A DNA stretch of 64,000 bases from Alnus glutinosa (taxonomy: Eukaryota; Streptophyta; Magnoliopsida; Fagales; Betulaceae): the NCBI RefSeq assembly GCF_958979055.1, contig NC_084898.1:4226001-4290000 (forward strand), read 5' to 3'. Position numbers and translations under genes: made by a program. This document shows, in pieces, positions 41,468 through 53,636 of this stretch. The notes beneath the pieces are model-generated. The model was given only the letters and a program-made list of their open reading frames with translations. It did no database searches and was not told where the DNA came from. How positions within the stretch are numbered: position 1 is the stretch's first letter; the number at the start of each line of letters is the position of its first letter.

Positions 41468-43940
41468 ATGACGAAGAGGTAATTTCTTCTTTAACAAGAA
41501 TGTTTTAATATGAGCCCTTTCTTTGTTCTTGCGTTTATTTCAAACTTTTTTCTTCAGGATTGCAGTTGTTACGGGGGCCAACAAAGGGATAGGATTTGAA
41601 ATATGTAAGCAGCTTGCTTCAAATGGCGTCAAGGTTATATTAACTGCTAGAGATGAGAAGAGGGGCAATGAAGCTGTTGAAAAACTCAATGCTGCTGGAT
41701 ACTCCGATGTGATTTTTCATCAACTCGATGTTGGGGACAAGGCTAGCGTTTCTTCTTTTGCAAATTTCATCAAAACCCAGTTTGGGAAGCTTGACATATT
41801 GGTACGTAATCCAACTCTCTTTGCTACTTGTGATCGGTTGTAATTCATTGTCTGTATTACAAAAAAATATATCTACTGTCTGAACACCTACTTACCCACC
41901 AACCCACTCATTATTAGCTGCCTGTATTGCACGTCCCGATCGATCCCTGGTAGAATGCTTATATAGATACCTTTCTAATCACTCCTTACTTTTGAATTTT
42001 GATGAAATCATGTAATCGTTTTCAATGAACAGTTTTCAATGAACATAGAGTCATTTGCTTGACCATTAGTGGTGGTAGTTGAGTGGCTTCAAAGAAATTT
42101 TCAAAGTAGTTGAGGATGTATTAGAATGAGAGTTCGACTCTCGAAATAGAAATTTTCAATTCTATTAGTATTAGGATTTGAGAAAGCACATGCGATTCTC
42201 ACCATCTAGGCCCCTCATGTATGGCTCCCAGTAGATAAATGCTACTATGGTTACAATAATATAGAATAACCACAGTTGGTCTCCCCATCCCACCTTTCCT
42301 GAATAGAGGAGAACAAAAAAAAAAAAAAAAAAAAGCCCAATTGCTTGGTGAAAAATAAAGATCAACTTAACTAGATGAAGTCTGGTTCTTATCCTCTCTT
42401 TTAGTACTCTGATATATTGAAATTGTTTTAAATTGTAGATAAACAATGCAGGGATTGCTGGTGTCATAATGAACGCAGAAGATCGAGAGGGCATAAAACA
42501 AGGGTGTGAGAAAGTAAGTTTCTCAATGTAATAAGATCTCTACCAGCGTTTTAAATTGAGAGCATATAGTTTAATGTTTTCTTTCCCACATTGTAGGAAA
42601 GAAAGTCTCATAAATGAAATAAAAAAAAAATGAAAGGATTAAAATTCTTGGAATACAGTTTATTAAATTGATATATGTATTTCGAGCACGTAATTCTCAT
42701 ATACATTTTCACATGCACTAAGAACAAAGTAATTTTAAAAGTCACACTAATGTCCCCCCAAGAATGATGTGGCTTTTAAAATTACCACTTGATCAAAATT
42801 CAAAGTAATCAATCACAAGATCAATGGTGCTTTTAAAAGTCACATCATTCTTGGACGGACATAAGAGTGACAAAAGAATGACTTCTAACATTACTCCTAA
42901 GAACAGATGTAACATGCATGCTTGGTTAATTTTATTAAAAATGCGTGTGATTCTCATATGCTATAAGGACAAAAATCGATGTTACTTTAAATTGAGTTGC
43001 TCTGAAAGAATACTTTGTCCAAAATTGTATTCAAATGATTTTAAACACACACATATATATATATATATGCTACATCATTTACCACTGCACACAATGATAC
43101 AGGTTATAAGTGGAAATCCTGAATCCTTGGAGACCGTTTTTAAGCAAACTTCAGAAACTGCCTCGGATTGTATAAGAACAAATTATTATGGGACGAAGCA
43201 AATGAGCAAAGAACTAGTTCCACTTCTTCAATTATCCAATTCAGCAAGAATAATAAATGTCTCTGCCTCCTTAGGACAGCTAAAGGTACAATATTATTAT
43301 ATCGTTTGGTAGTGCGTTTTTTAAAAATTGTGGGGCGTTTTCAAATCGTGGCCAATGATGTGCATTTTAACAAACACGCTATTTTAAAAGCTAACTACAT
43401 TTTTTTAAAGACCAAACCTCGATTTTACCAAATGCTTAACTGCATTTTAAAATCGTACATTTTGAAATCGTAAATCGAAATAATGGACTCTATATGTCAA
43501 AAAGTAGACACTTTTAGTTATGTCATAGATGCTAATAAGTAATAACAATGGAATTTCAGCATATCCCAAATGAGAATGCAAGGAAGGAGCTAGGAGATGT
43601 AGATGGCCTCACAGAAGAGAAAGTGGACATGGTGGTGGAAGGGTTCTTAGAAGATGTGAAGGAGAATTTGATACAAGTCAAAGGCTGGCCTGCAAATTTT
43701 TCTGCTTATACCGTCTCCAAGGCTGCTTTGAATGCTTATGTAAGGATTCTTGCTAAGAAGTATCCCAACATTGCCATTAACTCAATTTGTCCCGGCTATG
43801 TCAAGACGGATCTTAATTACAACAATGGGGTCTTGACTCTTGAAGAAGGAGCAAAAGGTCCTGTCAAGCTGGCTTTGATGCCTGACGGTGGACCTTCCGG
43901 CCTATTCTTTGATCATAAGACAGAAGTCCAAACGTTTTAA
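41468..43940 (+). CDS. SDR copy D with catalytic Ser replaced by Ala
   Basis: Five exons: 41,468-41,478; 41,558-41,801; 42,439-42,513; 43,103-43,285; 43,560-43,940. They give 297 aa with consistent phases. Cofactor motif TGANKGIG (9-16), NNAG (87-90), N137, Y221 and K225 are present. The NVSS motif of copies B and C reads NVSA here (residue 165, codon GCC), so the serine that polarises the substrate carbonyl is gone. A neighbouring Ser166 exists, as it does in copy B. The C-terminus reads EVQTF. The frame is intact, which argues against simple decay. It could be a weak or inactive enzyme or have a different role. It shares a SINE in intron 2 with copy B. Confidence 0.88.
42062..42338 (+). mobile_element. 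SINE in intron 2 of SDR D
   Basis: About 277 bp with box-A-like GGTAGTTGAGTGG near 42,072 and box-B-like GAGTTCGACTCTCG near 42,131, ending in a 20-A tail. Flanks ATTTGCTTG (42,053-42,061) and AATTGCTTG (42,339-42,347) form an imperfect target duplication. SDR C has the empty site. Confidence 0.78.
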
Positions 43941-45633
43941 TTGATAACTGGTGCAATATATACAATATAGTTGCTCATTTTCATGTCACATTTGTAGTAA
44001 TTTCTTTGGTTCTTGCAATTGTTTTACTTTTCGATCACTTGCATTGAATAAAAGTTTCCTATGTTACCTGTTGAGAAAGGGATCAAGAAATTATTTATTT
44101 TATGTTCTAGATTAGATTTTACAGATGTATCGGAATCTCCTATATTTAGTTGCTCAAGTTGCACACAATTTAGACAGCCTCACAAAGAAGGGGTTGCAGG
44201 GCTCACTTATCTAGGGCAACCCAGTATACGAAGATCAGTTGCCTAAGATAGGTGGGCCCTACAGCTTCGTTTTCTTGGAGTTACCCGAAGCTAATTGCAA
44301 ATTAAAGATCTTAATCCTTTTTTATATCTAGTGGTGTATATGTTGTCATGCTATTTAAAATTTTTAAATGGCTTGACTCCATGTAGACCACTAAATTCAA
44401 CAAAATAGAATTTAGAGTATGAAATTGTTCATTTTCATTTCACTTGAAAAGCCTATCCTTGACTTTCAGAATTTGATTCATTTTCAATAGCCATGAGATG
44501 ATCATCTTAGGGTGATCTTTTTGTCCACGGATACTCCTATTACATTTGTTGTCTTAAATGATGAGAACCAACTATGTAGCATCTACATCGAGAATTTATG
44601 TATTGTATACATCATTAGCCTGATCCTTTGTAGGAACTACCCGTAATAACAAACTTGCAAAATGAATCTATTTATCATAAAGAGATTTATTGTTCCTAAC
44701 CCTACTTCACCTTAATTGTTAAAAGTTATGTCTTGGTTCGATTGGGTGATAAGGGGCATTTCCGATTTTATCTAATCTATCAGAAATCTATTGCAGCATC
44801 ACAAACTTTTTTGTTTTAATGCCGGAATGCTAATTATGTTATGAAAGAATACAAAAATAATAATAAAAATAAAAAATAAAAAAACTTTGGGATTGCTGAA
44901 TAAAAGACTAAATAAATATATAAATATAAAGCAATGGAGCTGGCCATCATAGTATTTTTTAACTACTCCAAAATAAAAGGAATGATGGTTATTGGATTAT
45001 TTACCAATCAAAAGATGAAAACCATAGAATCATTTGACTTTATATATATAAAATGTGAATACTAAAAAATTATCCTATTATTGAACTATTCTTTTCCTTT
45101 GGTCCGTGTCGAACTTACCATCTTGTTCAACTTAAGGGTGTTGAATGTCCTCCCTATTAAACTTAAAGAGTCAAGCACACTACTCTGCTAAACTAGTGCT
45201 CAATTGATTAACCCCATACAAACTGGGCTTAAAGAATGTAACACCCTGCTCAACCTCTTAGGCTCCGTTGATTAATTAACCTCATGCAGCTTGGACTTGT
45301 CAAGCTTAACAACCCGCTTAACCTTAGGCATCAAAGCTTAACCCCATTCGAATTGGGCATGTCGAGCGTATCATTCCCACTCAATCTTGGGCTTCGAATG
45401 CATAATCCCTATTCAAAATGAGTTCATGTCAATGTTTCAAATTGAGGGCATAATCCTAGAATTTTAAGCAGTTGCAAGATAAAGCATTAAATTAAGTGGA
45501 AAGGTAGACCCTAATTTAATATATAGTTCATTGTAGAAAAGGAAGTTTCATAAAATCAAAAAGTAAAATAGTCTTCAAATGATTTAAACATATACGCTAC
45601 GTACATCATTAACCAAGGCATGCCATGATAAAG
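43941..45633. other. Spacer between SDR D and pseudogene F
   Basis: Duplicate of 22,010-23,457. Compared with it, an additional ~500 bp lies at about 44,475-45,005. The 64-bp minisatellite recurs at 45,160-45,430. No gene. Confidence 0.7.
45160..45430. repeat. Degenerate 64-bp minisatellite, second array
   Basis: Homologous to 22,737-23,030, with small indels. Confidence 0.6.
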
Positions 45634-46750
45634 ATTGCAGGTGCAAATGCTGGATCCTTGAAGAAATTTTTGAAGCAAATTAAACTATGAAACTGCAGCA
45701 AATTGTCTAAGAACAAATTATTATGGGATCAAGCTAGTGAGCAAAGAACTTATTCCACTTCTTCAATTATCCAATTCAGCTAGAATAATAAATGTCTCCT
45801 CCTCCTTGGGACAGCTAAAGGTACAATATTATTAATCCAAAAGTAGCCTCATTTAGTTATGTCACAGACACCTACCATTGGAAAAGGCAAGAATCCTCCA
45901 CAATCACAGGGTTAATCAAATCAACTTGTGACATTTCAAAACACTTGGGAACTTATGGTCATTTTCTGATGATATAGAGTGCATCATAGGTCTGTTTGTG
46001 TTTGCGATTTGAAAACGAGATTTTTAAAAACATAGTTAAGCGTTTAGTATAATCGCAGTTTAAAGTTTAAAATCATTCATTTTTTAAAAATGCAACATTT
46101 ACCTATGATTTCAAAATACAGATTTTTCTACGTTTTCAAATCGCAATTTTTTAAAACGCAATCTCAAATGATACATTTTCTGCAATTTGGTGTGGAGTCA
46201 CACTTTTGGTTTTCAAAATCGTAATGCCAAACGTACTCTTAGTTGCAAGAACCGTCATCTGCGGGTTGTGATTTGTGCTTTGACAATTGCAGTGATTTGT
46301 GCTTTGACAAAAACCGTCATATGCACTACATTTTTGGTGCTAGAAATTGTTTAGACCAAGTTATAAAGATTAAATTTTCAAATGTCTGTGTTCCAGGTTA
46401 TTTCAAATGAGAATGCAAGGAAGGAGCTAGGAAATGCAGATGGCCTCACAGAAGAGAAAGTGGACAAGGTGGTGGAAGGGTTCTTAAAAGATGTGAAGGA
46501 GAATTTGATAGAAGAGAAGGGGTGGCCTACAGTCTTTTCTGCTTATATTGTCTCAAAGGCAGCTCTTAAGAAATATGCCAACATTGCCATTAACTCAGCT
46601 AATCCTAGCTATATCAATACAAAAATGAATGGAAACACTGGGGTCTTGACTGTTGAAGAAGGAGCTAAAGGCCTTGTCATGTTGGCTTTGACGCCTGAAG
46701 GTGGACCTTCCGGCCTCTTCTGTGATGAGATGGAAGTTTCAAGCTTTTAA
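45634..46750 (+). pseudogene. SDR copy F: exons 4-5 only
   Basis: Exon 4 (45,634-45,820) is 187 bp rather than 183 and is out of frame (AAATTAAACTATG for AAACTTATG). Exon 5 (46,397-46,750) is open with the YIVSK active site. It has lost eight codons (NAYTRVLA region) and has an altered CPGY motif (NPSY). Exons 1-3 are absent, as in copy E. Confidence 0.9.
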
Positions 46751-46919
46751 CTCATAATTAGTGCAATACAAATATACAATGCAGTTGCTCATTGTGTATG
46801 TCGAATGTTTTGTAGGAATTTCCTTACTTCTTGCACTACTTGGTTTATTTTTTAGTTGCATTGAATAGAAGCTTCCCATGTTATATGCTGTGAAAGTTCC
46901 TTTTAGCTTTGACTGTTTG

Positions 46920-47519
46920 TGTAACAGTGCTGAAACTGTTATGGAAAATTTGAGAGGGAAATGTGAAAGATTGAGAGAGTGAAGCAGAAGAAGAAAAGTA
47001 GATTCAATTGATTTGGCAGTTCGAGGAGCCAAGAAACCTCCAATATCCAATCTGTATACAACAAACTGAACTGAATGAGTTCATCTACCCTTGCAATTCC
47101 TATTTATCCACTCCCAAACTCCTGCCTAACAATAGAACAATAACAGAAAAACTGAATATACATCAGTTATTAAAACGACAACGTTTACAAGGGAAAAACA
47201 AGAGTAAACTATAAAACGCAACACTTAGCTACACCAGCTGTACAAAGGTTGCTGAGAAATGATCCCTACACTCATTTCTCACAACAGCTCCACAACAAGC
47301 TGACGTGGCTGGTAATATTTTATTATTTTTTTACAAAAAGAAAACAAAACAAAACAAAAAAAATAATAAAATATTACCAGCCACGTCAGCTTGTTGTGGA
47401 GCTGTTGTGAGAAATGAGTGTAGGGATCATTTCTCAAGGTTGCTAATGCTTATTCAACAAGCTCCACACGTGGCATCAGTTCCTTCCTCCAGCTGTCATC
47501 AATACCCGGGCTTTTTACA
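46920..47519 (-). mobile_element. Solo LTR with a nested MITE
   Basis: TG...CA termini (TGTAACAG...TTTTTACA), 600 bp including a 191-bp nested insertion. Perfect 5-bp target duplications GTTTG lie at 46,915-46,919 and 47,520-47,524. The homologous spacer at 29.9 kb gives the empty site. Minus orientation is suggested by TATA-like and CT-rich sequence order. No internal region is present. Confidence 0.85.
47254..47435. mobile_element. 182-bp Mutator-type MITE, second copy
   Basis: Same family and length as 19,316-19,497. Perfect 9-bp target duplications AAGGTTGCT lie at 47,245-47,253 and 47,436-47,444. Confidence 0.94.
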
Positions 47520-47575
47520 GTTTGTAAATTTGTACTGTTTACATCAGATTCCCCTTTCTTATTATTAGGCACTTA

Positions 47576-48851
<1,276 letters not shown>

Positions 48852-49231
48852 TGTTAGAAAAACAAAGGGAAGACAGAAAACAGAGAAGAACACAAGTAAA
48901 CTCAAGAGCTACATCTTTACTGATTCTCAATACATTCTTCGGTTACAAAATGAATAATATATAGAGATGTAAAGGGAACAATATCCCATAAAACATGGAA
49001 TGAAATATGCTGGAAACATGGAGTGCGTGAATCAAAAGAGTTGGGCTACTGTCAGGCGTGAAGCATGAAGCTGTTGTCTTGTGTCAGCTTGGAACATGGG
49101 TTAGAGCTGCTCAGCTTGAGACGATCTAGGCTGCATGTAGAGTGGAGTGAATCTTGGATTGAGGGCTGCTGTAGGCTTATTTTCATGCCTGTCTTGAGAG
49201 TCCTTTGCAGAGGATATCTTATCCTCTAACA
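48852..49231 (-). mobile_element. Solo LTR, 380 bp
   Basis: On the minus strand it runs TGTTAGAGGATAAG...TTTTTCTAACA. Perfect 5-bp target duplications AAGGC lie at 48,847-48,851 and 49,232-49,236. No internal sequence or second LTR was found. Confidence 0.88.
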
Positions 49232-49364
49232 AAGGCCACTGTTTTCTTGCTGACCAAAGCAGAAATAGCAAAAGAAGATCCCGCCCACCAGCACACCACC
49301 AACAGAGTAGCCCGTACCAGTGAAATCTGCAACCTCAAACCAAACTAAAAGAGGAGTGCGGATT

Positions 49365-50460
49365 TCAACGGAAGACTAAGGTATGGTTGAGATGCTTAAA
49401 CTGCCCATTAGCCACCAGGCTTGAATGAACTTTCCATCTAATACAATCCATAAGAGATTCTTCGGTTTTGAGTGAGGAATTATGCAGAAGAGCATTCCTC
49501 TGTTTCCAAATATTATACACAATAGATCCCAAACACAGCCTCCTCAAATTTGCTCTGGTACCTCTTCCCCTTAAATCCTTCAAACCCAAAGCTTCAATAG
49601 CTTCCCAATCCAAAGGAGCATTTGGAATGGAACACTCGGACATGATATTTGTCCAGATTCAACTACTGAAGCTACACCTAAAGAAAAGGTGTTCTCGATT
49701 CTCTTGGGCACCACGACATAATAAACACAAAGTGCATCCAGTATAACCCTATCCACACATTCTCTCCTTAGTGACCAATGCATTCCGGAAAACAAGCCAC
49801 AAAAAAAAAAAAAAAAAAAAAAAAAAAAGGAAAAAAAAAAAAAAGAATGCTTAGGGATAGAGGATGGAAACCAGACCAATTTCCACCATCTTATAGCCGG
49901 GTGCACCTCTCTAAGCTTGTCCCAAGCATCAGCACATGTATATTGTCCATGTTTAGCATTCCAAACAGCTAAATCAGTATCTCCAAGTTCAACCTCAAAG
50001 AGCTTGCTTTGAATTACAACCAAAGCATCAAAACGAGCAGGAGCCCAATTCCACTCTCCATTTTTGATAGCAACTTCAAGTTTAGACCACAAAGGAAAAC
50101 CTGAATCATGAACAATACGGTGGCCAAAGGTTTCCAAAAGATACCCTACAGGGTGCCAATGACCAAACCATAAAAATACCTTAGAACCATTGCCAACTTT
50201 AAAGCTAATAAAACGTTTGGCTATATCACGAAGCTTTAGGAGTTTTTCCAACTCCATGAACAAGAGTTTGGGATAAATATTTTCCACAAATATCTACCCT
50301 TAAGCCTGTTTGCATTAATCCAAGCAACCCATAAGGATTCAGCCTTCGTGAATAAGTTTCAGATATGATTGAGCATAGAGGCTTTATTCCATACTTCAAT
50401 TCTTTTAATCCCCTCCTTCCTTTTTAGGAACACAAAGCTTACTCCAAGCCACCTTTCTTT
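49365..50460 (-). pseudogene. LINE ORF2 C-terminal fragment (zinc-binding RVT region)
   Basis: In minus-strand order: AWSKLCVPKKEGG near 50,440, SLWVAWINANRLKGRYLW near 50,320, GNGSKVFLWFGHWHPVGYL near 50,180, YTCADAWDKLR near 49,930, the reverse-transcriptase zinc-binding region with ENREHLFFRCSFS near 49,690, and KQRNALLHNSS near 49,485. These are typical of the 3' end of plant L1-type ORF2. Frameshifts, stops and an A-rich expansion at 49,801-49,846 break it. The RT catalytic domain is missing. Confidence 0.85.
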
Positions 50461-52419
50461 CTTTTTCATTATTGTTTGCCTGTGGTTGTGGAGATTTCGC
50501 AACTGTATGTTCTATTCTCCTTAATGATGCTATACCATGTTGTCCAGTTCCAAGATGTCATGTTGTTTTTTTTTTATATAGATCAAGATGATCATGTTGT
50601 TGATATTGATACCAATGTGCTCACGAACTGGGTCAGGCGGATCCAATCCACCATTCTGGAAAGTATCAAATTTCACCGCAACGAGTTTACGTATATTTGC
50701 AATCATTTTATTTATATTGAATGAACGATGATTATAGTATTTACTATTTAATATTTAGCATGGAATATTAAATGGCCAAATATTGGATTAAAAAAAAAAT
50801 TGAAAAGATTCAATAATATATGAAAATCGGTTATCCGATTAATAACCAATTTTCAATAACCGGATAACCAGCGGTTGATAAAAACCACAACCGGTTACGG
50901 TTATTGAAATAAGAATAATTGAGTACCCCAGTTACGGTTGCAGTTATGACCAAATAAATGTAACCGCAACCAATTGTACACCCTAGTATCCATTATCCAT
51001 TATTCACTATCCGAATATGCGATGCGAATAGCAAAAATTACTATACGCATTTGCGGATTTGGATAGCGGCTTTAGGGTATGCATGTGTGGTTTATAACCG
51101 CATCCGCATAACCTTTATATATAATATATGTTAAACTAATCAAAACCTACCATGTCCGGCTCATTAAAAAATATTAAAAAATTAAAAAACTTAAAACTTA
51201 AAGATTATAAAAACATTTGCCTTAAGCCAACTTGATTTTGTTTGGGTTGAATTATGCAGAAGCTAGTTTGAGAATGGAACACCCAGGCTAAACAGGGCAC
51301 CTATACTTGCGTGAAGGTTGTAGCTAGGGGTGTATTTGTGGGCGGATATTAACCGTTCACATCCGCTTTCCGCAACTATCTATTATTTACTATCTACTAT
51401 CCGCACATGCGGTTAGCAAAAACCATTATCCGCATGTACAGATATGGATATAATATATATTTTATATTTAATAATTTCACCAAAATGACATTGTTTTGGA
51501 TTAGGTATAAATTTATGATTACATTAGTTTGATCACCTATGTTGCTTTCTCATGTAAAACTTGTGCAAAAAGGCAAAAATAATGTGAAATCAATATATTT
51601 TTAAAAGATTAAGGCTTAAAAAAATTTAAGTAAGCTCAAAATACTAAAAACCGGCCAAAATTATTTTCAAAATCTTTTAAAATAGGCTACAATAGATACT
51701 CAAATAGGGCCCAAAAAACTAAAATATGCTCAAAAGGCTTATTAATTAATATGCGGATATCGAATAATAACTGCATTTAATAATCACATGTATGCGATTA
51801 GTAAAAACATTATGCAGATGCAGATATCTAAAAATAATATTCTACTGCGAATATTACAAATAATCGCATGCACATATACACCCCTAATTTGCATCATAAG
51901 ATTTTCTATCATTTATTCTCAACCCAACAACCCCATAGATATGACAAATCAAAATCTTAAAACAAACCCCAATTCTATTTAGCAAGAACCCCAACGAGAG
52001 AAACAAATATATGGTTAAGTCATTATTCCATACACCAAGATCATGTAAATACAGTAATAGACACCATTTTACTTCTTCCCTTTCCCACATTGAATAAAAA
52101 ATAAAAATAAAAATAAAAACACCATTTACTTCTCTGGAAGCATAATCAACCACTAAAAATGCACGTCCCAACTAACAAATTAAAATATAGAGTTTTGAGG
52201 ATCAAAAATAGGAATACGAAGTAGGCACAACTTCATGTGTTCAAACTCTCTACGACTGTAAACTCCCCAGCACCAACAAACAGACAAGCGGATCCTCCAA
52301 TTCTGCAACAAGAATCAAGCAAAGACAAACAAGATATCACCACTCAGAAAATGTGAAAATTAGGTGTACAAGAATTGTGTGAACAGAATCAGGCAATCCA
52401 TACAATGATGGGTTGATCA
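50461..52419. other. Non-coding stretch with spacer relics
   Basis: 50,810-51,000 has ATAACCGGATAACC-type repeats. 51,047-51,190 matches 30,055-30,190, so this is the remnant of a third SDR spacer copy that was split by the 47.6-51.0 kb insertions. A separate TAGGGG foldback lies at 51,325-51,886. The last ~220 bp are probably the 3' untranslated region of the eEF1B copy. Confidence 0.55.
51325..51886. mobile_element. TAGGGGTG foldback repeat, third copy
   Basis: The ends TAGGGGTGTATTTGTG and CATATACACCCCTA are inverted repeats. The arms contain GCGGATA and TATCCGCA words. Confidence 0.55.
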
Positions 52420-53446
52420 CTACGCAACCCAACAGTTGTTCTTACATATTTTGTTGAAGGCCACGATGTCACAGCTCTGGACATACTCATTAATTGGTTC
52501 AACTGTAAGATGTTCCTCAATGAGACTGTCAACAGATACCAAGTCATCCACAATAGTAAGCATTATCTGCAATTTCTTGATACCATACCCAACTGCTACT
52601 AGTTTAGCTGTGACAATCATTAAATTAATGTCAGAATCAGAAACACAGAATATGATGTCAAGATAACAAAAGATTAACATAAGACAAGAGAAATGAGAAA
52701 GGAACTGTCATAAATTAACAAAAAACATGGTCTGATAATGGAAAACGACATTTTTATCAACACTAAATGGTTGGTGGTAAATCCAGCCAAAAAGAGAATT
52801 TCTATGAAAATGGAGTAAAGACAAAAGCCTTAAGGTTTGATTCCTAAAGTTCAAAAGTAATAACAAGCAGAATCAAGATGAAAAACATACATGCTCCCCA
52901 AAACAACCCTTCCATCTGAACACTTCTCACTGCTTCCTCAAGCTTTTTCATGTCAGTTTCATCATCCCATGGCTTCACATCCAAAAGAAATAATGACTTG
53001 CCAGCTGATAAAGGTAGTTAAAAAAAATTAGTCTTGTGAATACCAGAGGGAAGGAAGACAGGAGGAAGACAATAGAACATATTTAAAAGCAACTCTAGCC
53101 ACATAAACATAAGCCAAGAAACTGACATTCTTTCTTTTTAGTAGATGCCTTAATTGCAGCAGCACGTTCTTCCGCAGCCTTCTTCTCCTCTTCAGTCTCT
53201 TCGCCAAAAAGGTCCACATCATCATCATCATTCATCATCATCATCATCCTCAGCAGCTGTGGCCTACAAGCATTATATTTGATCTAGTATGAGATTAAAC
53301 TATCTTAAAGAAATCACTAAAAATGAAAAGAAAACGACAGCAAGCACTGGTAGTCATGACTTGTCAACTAACAACACCCAGATTGACCACAAGAAAGCAT
53401 CCAGTAGCAGGATAAACATCACGTCCAATTGACCCACAGTAGGGTA

Positions 53447-53629
53447 TGTCAATTGGATTCAATGCCTCTCATCGTGAGGGTTTCTTGTATTATATAGAAA
53501 ATAAAAAATAATTACAAAGCTGAATTTCCGCAATTACAAGATACTATTAAACCAAATAAGGTAATTCTAGAAATCCTAATAAGGAAATTATAATTACAAA
53601 ATATATACGTTATATGCTAGCTGTTAACA
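53447..53629 (-). repeat. Copia-5 3' LTR
   Basis: 183 bp, differing from 57,455-57,637 at only a few positions, indicating recent insertion. Confidence 0.95.
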
Positions 53630-53636
53630 TCCCCCC

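Noticed and set aside
42062-42338. tRNA gene
   Set aside because: Box A and B resemble Pol III promoters, but no cloverleaf was found and an A-tail with target duplication indicates a SINE.
44475-45005. Insertion element in the SDR D spacer
   Set aside because: The indel is clear against 22.5 kb, but the ends (CAATAGCCATGA / TGATGGTTATTGG) pair poorly and no duplication is evident.
50476-50724. 82-residue frame downstream of the LINE
   Set aside because: No recognisable domain or splice partner, and it lies in repeat-rich DNA.
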